64,000 nt of DNA from Acidihalobacter yilgarnensis (GTDB lineage Bacteria; Pseudomonadota; Gammaproteobacteria; DSM-5130; Acidihalobacteraceae), in NCBI RefSeq assembly GCF_001753245.1, contig NZ_CP017415.1, positions 372,001 to 436,000 on the forward strand. The letters are read 5' to 3'. Positions 1-9,996 of the stretch are shown here, piece by piece; the first letter of the stretch is position 1, and every line of letters starts with the position of its first letter. A program made the translations under genes and the position numbers. The notes under the pieces are model-generated. The model ran no database searches. It was not told where the DNA came from and saw nothing but the letters and a program-made list of their open reading frames with translations.

Positions 1-716
1 TTCTGCAGATTCGCGGTGATGGGCCGGTGCCGTTGCTGGTGGTGCAGGCCCGCGTTGAGCGTCCGCGCAATGGGGAAGGCGAAGGCGACGGACGGCGTAC
101 CTTGCGGGGGCTTGCCCACTGGAGTGGAGAAATTCTCCCGGGCACGCTGGCCGAGCTTTGCGGTAGTGGCCATCTTGCGCTCACCATCGACCCGGGCGAC
201 GGCCGCGAGCGCTATCAGGGTATCGTCGCACTGGAGGGCGCCTCGTTGGCAGAGGCCCTGCAGGGTTACTTCGAGCGTTCCGAGCAATTACCGACCCGTT
301 TGTGGCTGGCCATCGACGAGGCGCGTGCGGCGGGCCTGTTGCTGCAGGCGCTGCCCGTCGAGGTCGCTGACCCGGATGCCTGGCGACGTACCGTGGGATT
401 GGCCGACACCTTGGCGCCGGATGAGCTGATCGCTTTGCCGGCGGAGGTGTTGCTTCACCGCCTGTATCACGAAGAACAGGTACGTCTATTCGACCGCGAA
501 CCCGTCGGGTTTCACTGTGGCTGCTCGCGGCCGCGTGTGGAAGAAGTGATTCGTGGGCTGGGTCGGACGGAAGCGGACGATATCCTTGCCGAACAGGGCC
601 GTATTTCCGTGGATTGCGAGTTCTGTGGGGCGCATTACGCGTTTGATGCCGTCGATGTGGAGGCGATCTTCGCCATTGACTCGCAGCCGCCTCCGGTGCC
701 GCACACCGAGCACTGA
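1..716 (+). CDS. hslO: Hsp33 redox-regulated chaperonin (5' end outside window)
   Basis: Cytosolic holdase chaperone activated by oxidative unfolding. The reading frame is already open at base 3 (LQIRGDGPVPLLVVQA, a typical Hsp33 stretch), so the gene starts before the window and about 50 N-terminal residues are missing; the first in-window start-like codon at 27 is not the true start. The C-terminal redox switch is clear: a CxC pair in FHCGCSRPRVE and a CxxC pair in CEFCGAHY, the four zinc-binding cysteines of the family. The gene converges with moeB, leaving only about 20 bases between them. Identification is firm; only the 5' end is unknown. Confidence 0.95.
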   Translation, partial: LQIRGDGPVPLLVVQARVERPRNGEGEGDGRRTLRGLAHWSGEILPGTLAELCGSGHLALTIDPGDGRERYQGIVALEGASLAEALQGYFERSEQLPTRLWLAIDEARAAGLLLQALPVEVADPDAWRRTVGLADTLAPDELIALPAEVLLHRLYHEEQVRLFDREPVGFHCGCSRPRVEEVIRGLGRTEADDILAEQGRISVDCEFCGAHYAFDAVDVEAIFAIDSQPPPVPHTEH

Positions 717-738
717 TTCGTCGCGCACGGCGCGGGCG

Positions 739-1497
739 TCAGACAGCGCCGTTTTGCCCGCCGCAGATCGGACAATCCGGGTCGCGCCGTAGTCGAATGC
801 TACGCCACTCCATACGCAGGGCATCGAGAATCAACACCCGCCCGCACAGCAGTTCGCCCATGCCGGCGAGCAGCTTGAGTGCTTCCGTGGCCTGAATCGT
901 GCCGATGATTCCGACGACCGGGGCCAGAATGCCGCGGTTTGAGCAAGTGTCGTCCTCGTCCGTCCCTTCCGGGTAGAGGCAACGATAGCAGGGGCTATCC
1001 GCGCGTCTTGGGTCGAACACGCTGACTTGGCCGTCGAAGCGGATGGCGGCGCCGGAAACCAGCGGCGTGCCCGTCTCGACGCACAGGCGGTTGAGGGTGT
1101 CGCGGATCACGAAGTTATCGGTGCAGTCGAGCACCACGTCGACGGCGGAGATCTCCGTCATCAAGGCCTCGGCATCCAGATGTTCGCGCAAGCCGCGCAC
1201 GCCCACCTCCGGGTTCAGGCCCCGAACGGCATCGATTGCCGAATCGACCTTGTGCCGTCCGATGTCGGCGGTGCCGTGTACGATCTGCCGCTGGAGGTTG
1301 GAGGCGTCGACGGTATCGAAATCCGCGAGCACCAGATGGCCTACGCCGGCAGCTGCGAGATACAGCGCAGCGGGTGAGCCGAGGCCGCCGAGCCCGACGA
1401 TAAGGGCGCGTGATTCCAGTAGGCGCAGTTGCCCCGGATAGCCCAGTTCCTTGAGCATGATGTGGCGGCTGTAGCGCAGGAGTTGGTCGTCGTCCAT
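739..1497 (-). CDS. moeB: Molybdopterin-synthase adenylyltransferase MoeB / ThiF-family E1-like enzyme
   Basis: Adenylates the C-terminal glycine of a ubiquitin-like sulfur carrier (MoaD for molybdopterin, or ThiS). 252 aa, full length. Visible are the nucleotide-binding loop GLGGLGSPAALYLAAAGVG near residues 35-53, the RQIVH motif, the CTDNF segment, and two CxxC zinc pairs (CYRC near residue 170 and CPIC at the C-terminus). It is the last gene of a minus-strand series hemA-prfA-prmC-moeB, a common gammaproteobacterial order. MoeB and ThiF cannot be fully separated by sequence; no moaD or thiS lies nearby, so MoeB is chosen on family resemblance and context. Confidence 0.88.
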   Translation of the reverse strand: MDDDQLLRYSRHIMLKELGYPGQLRLLESRALIVGLGGLGSPAALYLAAAGVGHLVLADFDTVDASNLQRQIVHGTADIGRHKVDSAIDAVRGLNPEVGVRGLREHLDAEALMTEISAVDVVLDCTDNFVIRDTLNRLCVETGTPLVSGAAIRFDGQVSVFDPRRADSPCYRCLYPEGTDEDDTCSNRGILAPVVGIIGTIQATEALKLLAGMGELLCGRVLILDALRMEWRSIRLRRDPDCPICGGQNGAV

Positions 1498-1539
1498 GTG
1501 TCTCGCGTAGGTTGGCGGGTCGCGGGAGATTGGCCGATG

Positions 1540-2415
1540 CTACACCGGGTGCGCCGCGGGGTCATCCGTGGGTCGACGCCCCAAGGTGACGCGCTCATGC
1601 CCTTCGAGGTCGCGGTAGGTCTGCACCTTCTCGTAGCCGCGGGCGGCGAACAGTGCGCGCACGGCGAGGCCCTGGTCGTACCCGTGTTCGAGCAGCAGCC
1701 AGCCGCCCGTGCGCAGCCGAACCAGGGCGTCAATCACGATACGGCGTATCGCGTTGAGGCCGTCCGGCCCGGCGCTCAGTGCCTCGGGAGGTTCGGTGGG
1801 CAGATCGCCTTGTCGAAGATGCGGATCGTTTTCCGCGATGTAGGGCGGGTTGGAGACGATCAGGTCGTAGCCGCTGTCTGCCAGCGCCGCAAGCCAGTCA
1901 CCTTTACGGAACTCGATGCGTTCAAGCCCGAGGCGGCGAGCGTTGTCGCGTGCGACGATCAGCGCCGTTTCGGATCGATCAGTGGCGACGACCTGTGCTC
2001 GCGGCCGTTCGCTGGCGAGCGCGAGGGCGATCGCACCCGATCCGGTGCCCAGATCTGCCACGCGTGTCGTTGTGTCTTCCGGTAGGTGGGCGAGGGCGCA
2101 TTCGACCAACCGCTCGGTTTCTGCACGCGGGATCAGTACGCCAGGCTTTACGCGTAGGCGCAGCGACCAGAATTCACGCTCGCCCGTCAAATAAGCCACG
2201 GGCTCGCCACCCAGCCGCCGGGCGACCAAGTCCTCGAAAGCTGCCCGCCGATCCGCGTCAAGTACGCGCTCGGGCCAGGCGCGGAGGTAACTGCGCCCGC
2301 GCCCGAGCGCGTGGGCAAGCAGTAGCTCGGCCTCAAGTTCGGGGGTTGCGACGTGTCCGGTAAGTCGGTTGGCCGCCCCGTTCAGGAGTTCATCGAGGCG
2401 AGGGTGATCCGTCAT
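1540..2415 (-). CDS. prmC: Peptide chain release factor N5-glutamine methyltransferase
   Basis: Methylates the Gln of the GGQ motif of RF1/RF2 using S-adenosylmethionine, in the cytosol. 291 aa, usual length. Seen: the PRAETE segment after GVLI (around residue 115), the SAM-binding DLGTGSGAIALAL motif, and the signature NPPYI motif that holds the substrate glutamine. It starts 8 bases after the stop of its substrate gene prfA, so the two are almost certainly co-transcribed. Confidence 0.95.
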   Translation of the reverse strand: MTDHPRLDELLNGAANRLTGHVATPELEAELLLAHALGRGRSYLRAWPERVLDADRRAAFEDLVARRLGGEPVAYLTGEREFWSLRLRVKPGVLIPRAETERLVECALAHLPEDTTTRVADLGTGSGAIALALASERPRAQVVATDRSETALIVARDNARRLGLERIEFRKGDWLAALADSGYDLIVSNPPYIAENDPHLRQGDLPTEPPEALSAGPDGLNAIRRIVIDALVRLRTGGWLLLEHGYDQGLAVRALFAARGYEKVQTYRDLEGHERVTLGRRPTDDPAAHPV

Positions 2416-2423
2416 CGGCCCGC

Positions 2424-3512
2424 TCAGTCGTCCAGACCGAGCGCGGTCAGTTGGTCGGCCTGGTATTCGCTGATCAATGGCTCGATCACTTCGTCGAGTT
2501 GCCCCGCAAGCGTGTCGTCGAGTCGGTATAGCGTGAGATTGATGCGGTGATCGGTCACGCGTCCCTGCGGAAAATTGTAGGTGCGGATGCGTTCGGAGCG
2601 GTCGCCACTGCCGACCAGGCTTTTGCGCGCTGCTGCCTGTTCGGCGGCCTGTTTCTGGCGCTTGCTCTCCAGCAGGCGTGCGGCGAGCAGGCTCATGGCA
2701 CGCGCTCGGTTCTTATGCTGAGAACGTTCGTCTTGGCATTCGACCACGATGCCGCTGGGTAGATGCGTGATGCGGATGGCGGAATCGGTTTTGTTGACGT
2801 GCTGACCACCGGCGCCGGAGGCGCGGTAGGTGTCGATGCGTAAGTCGGCGGAATTGATTTCCTGAGCCTCGACCTCGTCGACCTCGGGCATCACCGCGAC
2901 GGTGGCCGCAGAGGTATGAATGCGGCCCTGCGACTCGGTTGCCGGCACGCGCTGCACGCGATGCGCGCCCGACTCGAATTTGAGTCGCGAATACACTCCC
3001 TGACCGATGATGCGCGCGATGACTTCCTTGTAACCGCCATGCTCGCCCTCGTGTTCGCTCAGTATTTCGACTCGCCAGCCGCGGGATTCGACATAGCGCA
3101 GATACATGCGGTAGAGGTCGCCGGCGAACAGGGCCGCCTCGTCGCCGCCGGTGCCGGCACGGATTTCGAGGAAGCAGTTGCCGGTGTCGTACGGATCTGT
3201 TGGCACCAGATGGATCTTGAGCCGTTGTTCCAGTGCCTTGACGCGTACATCGGCAGCCGAAATTTCCTCGCGCGCCATTTCGCGCATTGCCGGATCCGGT
3301 TCCTCAAGCAGGCCGCGGGCGGCATCAAGGTCGGCGAGTGCGGCGTGGAAGCGGCGATAGTCGCTGACCACGGGTTCGAGCTGGGCGTATTCAATGGATA
3401 GCTGGCGAAAGCGATCCTGCGCCTGGATGGTTTGCGGATCCGCGAGGAGGGCGGCAATTTCGGCGTGACGTTCGGTCAGTGCCTGAAGCTTATGGTCGAT
3501 ACTGGATTTCAC
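2424..3512 (-). CDS. prfA: Peptide chain release factor 1
   Basis: Reads UAA/UAG stop codons and triggers peptidyl-tRNA hydrolysis. 362 aa, family length. The catalytic GGQ lies in [15 protein letters not shown], and the codon-reading tripeptide is PAT (in [11 protein letters not shown]), which is the RF1 type, not the SPF of RF2. The start ATG overlaps the stop of hemA (ATGA-type overlap), which implies translational coupling in the hemA-prfA-prmC operon. Confidence 0.97.
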   Translation of the reverse strand: MKSSIDHKLQALTERHAEIAALLADPQTIQAQDRFRQLSIEYAQLEPVVSDYRRFHAALADLDAARGLLEEPDPAMREMAREEISAADVRVKALEQRLKIHLVPTDPYDTGNCFLEIRAGTGGDEAALFAGDLYRMYLRYVESRGWRVEILSEHEGEHGGYKEVIARIIGQGVYSRLKFESGAHRVQRVPATESQGRIHTSAATVAVMPEVDEVEAQEINSADLRIDTYRASGAGGQHVNKTDSAIRITHLPSGIVVECQDERSQHKNRARAMSLLAARLLESKRQKQAAEQAAARKSLVGSGDRSERIRTYNFPQGRVTDHRINLTLYRLDDTLAGQLDEVIEPLISEYQADQLTALGLDD

Positions 3513-4789
3513 GGTTTCAGCTTATTGTTAAGCGGGCGTGGCAACTTGAGTAGCTCGCAGGCAGCGCCGATCAGTTCGGTGCGGCCGTCGCGCGCGGCCC
3601 GATGCAGGCTGGTGGTGGGTTCGTGGGTCAATTTGTTGGTCAATGTTTCGGCCAAAAATTCCAATACTTCTTCGGGGGGGCGTCCGTGGGCGAGTTGCCG
3701 CCGTGCCTTTGCGAGCACGTCTTGACGTGCCTGTTCGGCACGGTCGCGGTAACCGCGAATCAGTTCGACCGCGTCCTGCGCACGCAGCCAGCCCATGAAG
3801 TGCTCAGTCTGCACGTCGATGATGCTTTCGGCTTCGGTGGCGGCTTCATGCCGCGAGGCAAGATTCTGGGCGACGACCTCCTGCAGGTCGTCCACGGTGT
3901 AGAGATAGATGTCGTTGAGCTTGCCGACCTCGCTCTCGATGTCCCGGGGTACCGCCAGGTCGACCATGAACATGGGTTTGTGGCGTCGCTGGCGGATGGC
4001 GCGTTCGACGGCTCCCTTGCCGAGGATGGGTATCGGGCTGGCGGTGGAGGAGATGACGATGTCGGCTTCGTGCAGCACTTGTCCGATATCGGACAAGGTG
4101 ATGGCGCGTGCTTCGAATTCTCGTGCCAATGCTTCGGCGCGTTCCGGCGTGCGGTTGGCCACCGTGATGTCGCGGATGCCGGCACCGCGCAGATGACGGG
4201 CGACCAATTCAATGGTCTCGCCCGCGCCGATCAACAGCGCACGCTGCTGACCGATATCGCCGAAAATTTGCCTGGCCAGCGTCACTGCGGCGAAGGCGAC
4301 CGATACGGCGTTGCTGCCGATGGCGGTATCGGTGCGTACATGCTTGGCGACGGCGAAGGCGTGTTGGAACAGGCGCCGGAGCATCTTGCCGAGCGTGCCC
4401 TGCTCGGCCGCCGCGGAATAAGCCGTTTTGAGCTGGCCGAGGATCTGTGGTTCGCCGATGACCAGCGAATCCAGGCCGCTGGCGACGCGGATGGCGTGGC
4501 GGACCGCCTCGATGTCTGAAAATTCGTAGATGAAGGGACGCAAGGCGCCGCCGTCGAGATGGTGGTATTCGCTCAGCCAGTTTACGAGATCGGATTCGTG
4601 CTGCGAGCCGTGCAGATTGCAGTACAGCTCGGTGCGATTGCAGGTCGAGAGGATGGCGGCTTCCTCCAGACCGGGTAACCGTGCCAGCTCGCGCAGGGCA
4701 TCGCTCATTTGTTCAGGGGCGAAGACGACCTTCTCGCGCACGCTGACGGGAGCTGTCTTGTGATTGATCCCGATCGTGATGAGCGACAT
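3509..4789 (-). CDS. hemA: Glutamyl-tRNA reductase
   Basis: First committed enzyme of the C5 haem pathway: reduces Glu-tRNA to glutamate-1-semialdehyde with NADPH. The ORF is open to 4810, but [20 protein letters not shown] from the ATG at 4789 is the usual family N-terminus, so I chose it (426 aa). Seen: the catalytic cysteine in [11 protein letters not shown], the NADPH-binding [13 protein letters not shown] segment, and the C-terminal dimerisation helix. First gene of the minus-strand operon; its promoter must lie in the divergent 140-base gap to the TPR lipoprotein gene at 4930. Confidence 0.96.
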   Translation of the reverse strand: MSLITIGINHKTAPVSVREKVVFAPEQMSDALRELARLPGLEEAAILSTCNRTELYCNLHGSQHESDLVNWLSEYHHLDGGALRPFIYEFSDIEAVRHAIRVASGLDSLVIGEPQILGQLKTAYSAAAEQGTLGKMLRRLFQHAFAVAKHVRTDTAIGSNAVSVAFAAVTLARQIFGDIGQQRALLIGAGETIELVARHLRGAGIRDITVANRTPERAEALAREFEARAITLSDIGQVLHEADIVISSTASPIPILGKGAVERAIRQRRHKPMFMVDLAVPRDIESEVGKLNDIYLYTVDDLQEVVAQNLASRHEAATEAESIIDVQTEHFMGWLRAQDAVELIRGYRDRAEQARQDVLAKARRQLAHGRPPEEVLEFLAETLTNKLTHEPTTSLHRAARDGRTELIGAACELLKLPRPLNNKLKP

Positions 4790-4929
4790 AGACGCAGGAT
4801 GAGTTGGCAAACAAAAAATTCTGCTGGATGCATCAGTCTATTACAAGCGGGGATAACTGTGCGGCGTAATCGTGCCTGAACCGTTATGATGTGACGGGGC
4901 TAGCATGGCCAGGATGTGCGGAGCGACGA

Positions 4930-6651
4930 ATGAAGCGAGTGTGGGGCTTGGCGCCGGTCATGGCCGGTCTTTTGTTGGGCGGTTGTGCAACCGTGAGGAC
5001 ACCCGTCGGCACCGAGGCTGCCGCCAATCCGGTCCGTGTCGCCAGCGGCCAGTTTGCGTCGACGCCTTCGAGTCGAGCTATGTACGACGTGCTTGCCGCC
5101 GAAATGGCAGGGCAGGCGGGCGATGCCAAGACGGCAATCGAGTATTACCGTAAGGCGATGCGCGCCTTGCCCGACCCGGCGCTCGCCCAGCGCACCATGG
5201 AGATCGCGACCTTCCTGCACGACGAATCGGTCGCCCTGGAAGCCGCAGGCCGCTGGGCCGCGTTGGCGCCCAATGATGCGCGTCCACAACAAGCGCTCGG
5301 TATCTTGTATGCCCGACAAGGCGAAGTTGATAAAGCCGCCCTGCATCTGAGCCGTTTCGTGAGCCTCAGCGGGCAGAAGAGCAGTCCTGCCCTGTTGCGG
5401 ATAGGTGCGCTGCTCGCCCAAACGGTCCAGGGCGCTACGGCGTTGCCCGTTATGCACCGCTTGATCAGCGATTACCCGCAACAGGCCGGCGCGCAATATG
5501 CCTATGGTGTGCTGGCCCTGCAGCTGGGGGCTCCTGCGACCGCGCTTGACGCCGCTGAGCATGCGCTCGCTCTGCAGCCGGGCATGAGTGAGGCGCTGGG
5601 TCTCAAGGCTCAGGCGCTCATGTCCCTCGGACATCAAGACAGGGCACTTGATCTTCTCAAGGGCGCCCTGAACGACGCGCCGGACAGCGTGGCCCTACGC
5701 TTGGCCTATGCGCGTCTACTCGTGAGCACCAAGGATTACAGCCACGCGCGCGCTGAGTTTCACTGGTTGCTCAAGCGTGATCCCAATAATCCTGATGTGC
5801 TCTACACGCTTGGTCTGCTGGACTTTGAACTCAAGCGCGACCGCGAGGCCGGGCGCTATCTGCAGCGCGTGGCAAAGGCGGGCTATCATGTTTCAGCCGC
5901 GCAATACTTCCTCGGGCGAATCGCCGAACGCGGGGGCGACATGGAGTCAGCCCTGAATCACTACGCGAACGTGGATGCCGGTGAGTACCAGTTCGACGCG
6001 CAGGTACGCATTGCCTATATTCTCGCCCGGCAGGGCGATCTCGACCAAGCTCGAGAGTACCTGAGCGAGCTGCGCGCCAGCGTGTCCGATAACCAGCAGA
6101 AGATTGGGCTTTATCTGGTCGAGGGCGAGTTGTTGCAGCAGGCGGACGATGCGCCGACCGCGCTCAAGCTCTATAACAAGGCGTTGCGTACCTACCCGGA
6201 AGCGGCTCGACTGCTTTATGCGCGGGCGCTGGTCGCCGACAGCCTCGGAGATCTGGGGCAAGCCGAGGCCGATCTGACACGAGTGATTCAGGACAATCCC
6301 AAGGATGCGGCGGCACTCAATGCGCTTGGTTATACCTTGGCGAATCAAACCGACCGTTACGCCGAGGCGTTGGGTTATATCCAGCGCGCGTTGGCACTCA
6401 GCCCCAGCGATCCGGCCATACTGGATAGCATGGGATGGGTGCAATACAAGCTAAAACACTATCCCGAGGCCGTAGGCTACCTTGAGCGGGCGTATGCCGG
6501 CTTCCCGGACCCTGAAGTAGCCAGTCACCTGATTCAGGCGCTGGTCGCCTCAGGCGAGCGTACGCAGGCGCGCGCCGTACTCGACAAGGCGCTCAAGGCG
6601 CATCCCGGCGATGCCAAGCTCGCAGCCGTGAGGCATCAGCTTGGCCTATGA
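4930..6651 (+). CDS. TPR-repeat outer-membrane lipoprotein (PA4667-like)
   Basis: Predicted exported lipoprotein of 573 aa made almost wholly of tetratricopeptide repeats, a protein-protein interaction scaffold. The ATG at 4930 gives MKRVWGLAPVMAGLLLGGC, a lipoprotein signal peptide with lipobox LGGC; the upstream in-frame start at 4891 would spoil the signal peptide. Many TPR consensus helices follow (for example around ALNALGYTLANQ and AILDSMGWVQYKLKHYPEAV). It sits divergent to hemA and overlaps lolB by ATGA, as does a TPR lipoprotein gene in Pseudomonas. The precise partner is unknown; a role in envelope assembly is inference. Confidence 0.85.
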   Translation: MKRVWGLAPVMAGLLLGGCATVRTPVGTEAAANPVRVASGQFASTPSSRAMYDVLAAEMAGQAGDAKTAIEYYRKAMRALPDPALAQRTMEIATFLHDESVALEAAGRWAALAPNDARPQQALGILYARQGEVDKAALHLSRFVSLSGQKSSPALLRIGALLAQTVQGATALPVMHRLISDYPQQAGAQYAYGVLALQLGAPATALDAAEHALALQPGMSEALGLKAQALMSLGHQDRALDLLKGALNDAPDSVALRLAYARLLVSTKDYSHARAEFHWLLKRDPNNPDVLYTLGLLDFELKRDREAGRYLQRVAKAGYHVSAAQYFLGRIAERGGDMESALNHYANVDAGEYQFDAQVRIAYILARQGDLDQAREYLSELRASVSDNQQKIGLYLVEGELLQQADDAPTALKLYNKALRTYPEAARLLYARALVADSLGDLGQAEADLTRVIQDNPKDAAALNALGYTLANQTDRYAEALGYIQRALALSPSDPAILDSMGWVQYKLKHYPEAVGYLERAYAGFPDPEVASHLIQALVASGERTQARAVLDKALKAHPGDAKLAAVRHQLGL

Positions 6652-7256
6652 ACGTCTTGCGTGGGGTTGCGGTAACCATGACGCTGGCGCTGATCCTGGC
6701 GGGTTGCGCGAGCGTTCCGCAAAGATCGCCAGGTGAGCTTGAGGGAGCCTGGCGCCGCCACGAGGCGGCGATCCTGGCTAACGCACAGTGGTCGCTCGAT
6801 GGCAGTTTCGGCCTGAAAATCGGGCGTCGCGGCTGGAGCGCCGGGCTGCGTTGGCGGCAGGCTGGCGAGCGCTATCACATCGACATCTACGATCCGCTGG
6901 GTCGTACCGTGGCGGTGCTCGCGGGCCGTCCCGGCGACGTCACGCTTGATACCGACCGTGACAAATCCTATCGCGCATCCTCTGCCGCCAAGCTGATGAC
7001 GCACGCACTGGGCTGGTCGCTTCCGGTTTCGGGTCTGCGCTATTGGGTTCGCGGCGTACCTGTCCCCGATGAGCCGATTGCCGCCCGCCAGCTGGATGGC
7101 AGCGGGCGTCTGAGTCGTCTGCAGCAGGACGGTTGGACCGTGCGCTATCAAGACTACGACTACGATACCGTCAATGCTCGTCCGACCCGAATGGTGATGA
7201 CGCGCGGCGACGTGCGTTTGGTTGTGGTGGTCAATCAGTGGGGCGACGGGTCGTGA
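6648..7256 (+). CDS. lolB: Outer-membrane lipoprotein LolB
   Basis: Receives lipoproteins from the periplasmic carrier LolA and inserts them into the outer membrane. 202 aa, normal length. N-terminus MNVLRGVAVTMTLALILAGC is a lipoprotein signal with lipobox LAGC; the conserved GWSLPVSGLRYWVRG stretch is typical of LolB. Start overlaps the TPR gene stop (ATGA), and its own stop overlaps the ispE start (GTGA), so the three are translationally coupled. Confidence 0.93.
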   Translation: MNVLRGVAVTMTLALILAGCASVPQRSPGELEGAWRRHEAAILANAQWSLDGSFGLKIGRRGWSAGLRWRQAGERYHIDIYDPLGRTVAVLAGRPGDVTLDTDRDKSYRASSAAKLMTHALGWSLPVSGLRYWVRGVPVPDEPIAARQLDGSGRLSRLQQDGWTVRYQDYDYDTVNARPTRMVMTRGDVRLVVVVNQWGDGS

Positions 7257-8128
7257 CGGGTTTTGAGTCGGATGGTTGGCCCGCGCCGGCCAAACTCAAT
7301 CTGTTTCTGCATATCATCGGGCGTCGGGCAGATGGCTATCATCTGCTGCAGACGGCGTTCCAGTTTCTCGATTATGGCGACACGCTTCACTTCGACTCGG
7401 CGCCATGGGGTACGGTGAGCCGCGTGGAGGGGCCGGAATCGCTGCCGGAGGCAAACGATCTATGCGTTCATGCCGCCCGTCTCTTGTTGCGCGAAACGGG
7501 TCTGCACGAGGGTGTGCGCATGCGCCTGAACAAGCGCCTCCCGATGGGCGGTGGTCTTGGCGGCGGCAGTTCGGACGCAGCCACGGTGCTGGTGGCGCTG
7601 AATAGCCTTTGGCGCGCAGGCCTGTCCGTGGATGAACTCGCAGTCCTGGGATTGGCCCTCGGCGCCGATGTGCCGGTTTTCGTCCGCGGGGTTTCCGCCT
7701 GGGCTGAGGGCGTCGGCGAGTGTCTGACCCCGCTGCCGGATTTGCCTGTACCCTGGTATGCAGTCATCAAGCCCCCCGTTTCGATTGCGACTGTAGATCT
7801 GTTTTCCGAGCCTAAATTGACACGCGATTGTGCGCCGATCACAATACGCGACTTTCTTTCGGGGGCTGGTGGCAACGTCTTTGAAGCCGTGGCGCGGGTG
7901 CGTTACCCCGCGGTGGCGGTGGCGCTGGATTATCTGTCAAAGTATGCGCCGGCTCGGCTGACCGGGACCGGGGCTTGTGTCTTCGCTGCCTTTGTCGATG
8001 TGGATTCGGCTCGGCGTGCGTTGCACGATTTGCCCGGAGGATGGAGTGGATTCGTGGCGCGGGGATGTAATATGTCCCCGCTACAGGATCGCTTACGGAC
8101 GATGTCCGTAGGCCGTGGGGCCGCCTGA
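7253..8128 (+). CDS. ispE: 4-diphosphocytidyl-2-C-methyl-D-erythritol kinase
   Basis: Fourth step of the MEP isoprenoid pathway, a GHMP-family kinase. The frame is open from 7133, but the GTG at 7253, overlapping the lolB stop, gives the family N-terminus (WPAPAKLNLFLHIIGRRADGYH), so it is chosen; 291 aa. ATP-binding glycine loop GGGLGGGSSDAATVL is present around residue 95, and the C-terminal GTGACVFA motif is intact. Confidence 0.95.
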   Translation: MTGFESDGWPAPAKLNLFLHIIGRRADGYHLLQTAFQFLDYGDTLHFDSAPWGTVSRVEGPESLPEANDLCVHAARLLLRETGLHEGVRMRLNKRLPMGGGLGGGSSDAATVLVALNSLWRAGLSVDELAVLGLALGADVPVFVRGVSAWAEGVGECLTPLPDLPVPWYAVIKPPVSIATVDLFSEPKLTRDCAPITIRDFLSGAGGNVFEAVARVRYPAVAVALDYLSKYAPARLTGTGACVFAAFVDVDSARRALHDLPGGWSGFVARGCNMSPLQDRLRTMSVGRGAA

Positions 8129-8159
8129 GGGCGGCTATTTCAATTTTTGGACGTTTTAT

Positions 8160-8234
8160 TGGGCCGTCGCCAAGCGGTAAGGCACCGGGTTTTGATCCCG
8201 GCATTCCCAGGTTCGAATCCTGGCGGCCCAGCCA
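8160..8234 (+). tRNA. tRNA-Gln (anticodon TTG)
   Basis: A 75-nt cloverleaf can be folded by eye. Acceptor arm TGGGCCG (8160-8166) pairs with CGGCCCA (8224-8230), followed by discriminator G and an encoded CCA. The anticodon arm CCGGG-TTTTGAT-CCCGG gives anticodon TTG (Gln), and the T arm carries GGTTCGAATCC. It lies between ispE and prs, where Pseudomonas-type genomes also have tRNA-Gln. Confidence 0.97.
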
Positions 8235-8258
8235 GTCAACTGTAGAGCAGCCGTCGCC

Positions 8259-9221
8259 GTGTCTGTATCCGAAATCAGCAGGATGATGGTCTTCTCCGGC
8301 AATGCCAACCCCAGGCTTGGCGAGAAGGTCGTGCAGCACCTTAATATACCGCTGGGCAAGGCTCTGGTGGGTCGCTTCAGCGACGGTGAGGTGCAGGTCG
8401 AAATCCTCGAGAACGTCCGCGGTAAGGATGTCTTTATCGTGCAGCCGACCTGTCGCCCGACCAATGACAACCTGATGGAACTGCTCATCATGGTCGATGC
8501 CTTGCGTCGTGCTTCGGCTTGGCGCATCACTACCGTGATTCCCTATATGGGCTACGGCCGACAAGACCGCCGCGTGCGTTCGGCGCGGGTGCCGATCTCG
8601 GCCAAGGTGGTGGCGAATATGTTGACCGTTGCCGGCGCTAACCGGATTTTGACGGTCGACTTGCATGCCGACCAGGTCCAGGGCTTCTTCGACGTGCCGG
8701 TGGATAATATCTACGCCTCACCCGTATTGCTCGGCGACGTTTGGCGCCAGAAATACGAAAATCTGATCGTGGTGTCGCCAGACGTCGGTGGCGTGGTTCG
8801 TGCCCGTGCACTGGCCAAGCGCCTGGACGATGCCGAACTCGCGATCATCGACAAGCGCCGCCCGCGCGCCAATGTCGCCCAGGTGATGCACATCATCGGC
8901 GACGTCGACGGCAAGACTTGCCTCATCGTGGATGACATGGTCGATACGGCAGGTACCTTGTGTCAGGCGGCCAAGGCTCTCAAGGCGCACGGCGCATCGA
9001 AAGTCGTGGCCTACGCCACGCATGCGGTGCTGTCCGGGCCCGCAATAGACAACGTTTCGAACTCCGAGCTCGACGAACTGGTGGTCACCGACACCATCCC
9101 GCTGACCGCCGAGGCCGAGGCCTGCGTCAAGATCCGCCAGCTCAGCGTGGCCGGCGTGTTGGCGGAGACCATTCATCGGATCAACCGCGAGGAATCGGTG
9201 AGTACCCTGTTCATGGATTAG
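8259..9221 (+). CDS. prs: Ribose-phosphate pyrophosphokinase (PRPP synthase)
   Basis: Makes 5-phosphoribosyl-1-pyrophosphate from ribose-5-phosphate and ATP for nucleotide, His and Trp synthesis. 320 aa with the GTG start at 8259; an ATG pair at 8283 is a possible shorter start, and the ribosome-binding site does not decide. Seen: FSGNANP near the N-terminus, the RFSDGEV segment, the flexible-loop region GYGRQDRR, and the PRPP-binding motif [11 protein letters not shown]. Followed by rplY, pth and ychF on the same strand. Confidence 0.96.
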   Translation: MSVSEISRMMVFSGNANPRLGEKVVQHLNIPLGKALVGRFSDGEVQVEILENVRGKDVFIVQPTCRPTNDNLMELLIMVDALRRASAWRITTVIPYMGYGRQDRRVRSARVPISAKVVANMLTVAGANRILTVDLHADQVQGFFDVPVDNIYASPVLLGDVWRQKYENLIVVSPDVGGVVRARALAKRLDDAELAIIDKRRPRANVAQVMHIIGDVDGKTCLIVDDMVDTAGTLCQAAKALKAHGASKVVAYATHAVLSGPAIDNVSNSELDELVVTDTIPLTAEAEACVKIRQLSVAGVLAETIHRINREESVSTLFMD

Positions 9222-9296
9222 CGGCCGCAAGGCCGCACAGGCGGTGGGCGAGAGGGTTCGCCTACCGGGAGATGTCCCTGGTCGCGGGGACATGAC

Positions 9297-9317
9297 GACC
9301 GCTCAGGCGGTCATTTT
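9297..9317 (+). terminator. Short hairpin with T-run between prs and rplY
   Basis: GACCGC (9297-9302), loop TCAG, GCGGTC (9307-9312), followed by ATTTT. The stem is only 6 bp, so it could be a weak terminator or an attenuator in the rplY leader rather than a full stop. Confidence 0.45.
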
Positions 9318-9338
9318 GCTAAAGCTGGAGTTAAATCA

Positions 9339-9980
9339 ATGACTGACAATTTCGAACTTATCGCCGAACGGCGTGACGACCAGGGGAAAGGTGCGAGCCG
9401 CCGCCTGCGTCGGACCGGCCGTGTCCCGGGGATTATCTACGGTGGCGACAAGGACGCGGCCGCCATTAGCCTTGAGGCAAGGGTGCTTAACAAGCAGCTG
9501 GAAAACGACGCCTTCTACTCGCATATCCTCACGGTGAATCTCAACGGTAGCATTGAAAAGGTGGTGTTGCGCGCCTTGCAGCGTCATCCGGCGCAACCCG
9601 TCATCCTTCATTTCGACCTGATGCGGGTCAACGCGGACACGCCGGTGCGCGTCCACGTGCCCTTGCATTTCTTGAACGAAACGACCGCTCCGGGCGTCAA
9701 GACCAGCGGCGGCATGGTCAATCACCACATGGTCGAAGTCGGGATCGCCTGTCTGCCGCAGGATTTGCCGGAATTCATTGAGGTTGATCTGGGTGGTATG
9801 GAGCTCAATGACGCCATTCATCTCTCCGAGCTCAAATTGCCGGCAGGCGTCAGCCTGGTCGAGCTGAGCCATGGCGAGGGTCACGATCAGGTGGTCGTGG
9901 CAATTCACCCGCAGCGTGTCAGTGCCAGTGATGCCGCCGACGACGCGGCAGCTGAGGGTGGCGAGGGCGACACGGCCTGA
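9339..9980 (+). CDS. rplY: 50S ribosomal protein L25 (long TL5/CTC form)
   Basis: Binds 5S rRNA in the large ribosomal subunit. 213 aa, so it is the two-domain general-stress CTC/TL5 type rather than the short 94-residue E. coli L25. The N-terminal 5S-binding domain has GKGASRRLRRTGRVPGIIYGG, and the beta-rich C-terminal domain follows from about residue 95. Acidic tail (DDAAAEGGEGDTA). A good Shine-Dalgarno (GCTGGAG) precedes the ATG. Confidence 0.95.
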   Translation: MTDNFELIAERRDDQGKGASRRLRRTGRVPGIIYGGDKDAAAISLEARVLNKQLENDAFYSHILTVNLNGSIEKVVLRALQRHPAQPVILHFDLMRVNADTPVRVHVPLHFLNETTAPGVKTSGGMVNHHMVEVGIACLPQDLPEFIEVDLGGMELNDAIHLSELKLPAGVSLVELSHGEGHDQVVVAIHPQRVSASDAADDAAAEGGEGDTA

Positions 9981-9996
9981 CGCGGAGGATCCGGGT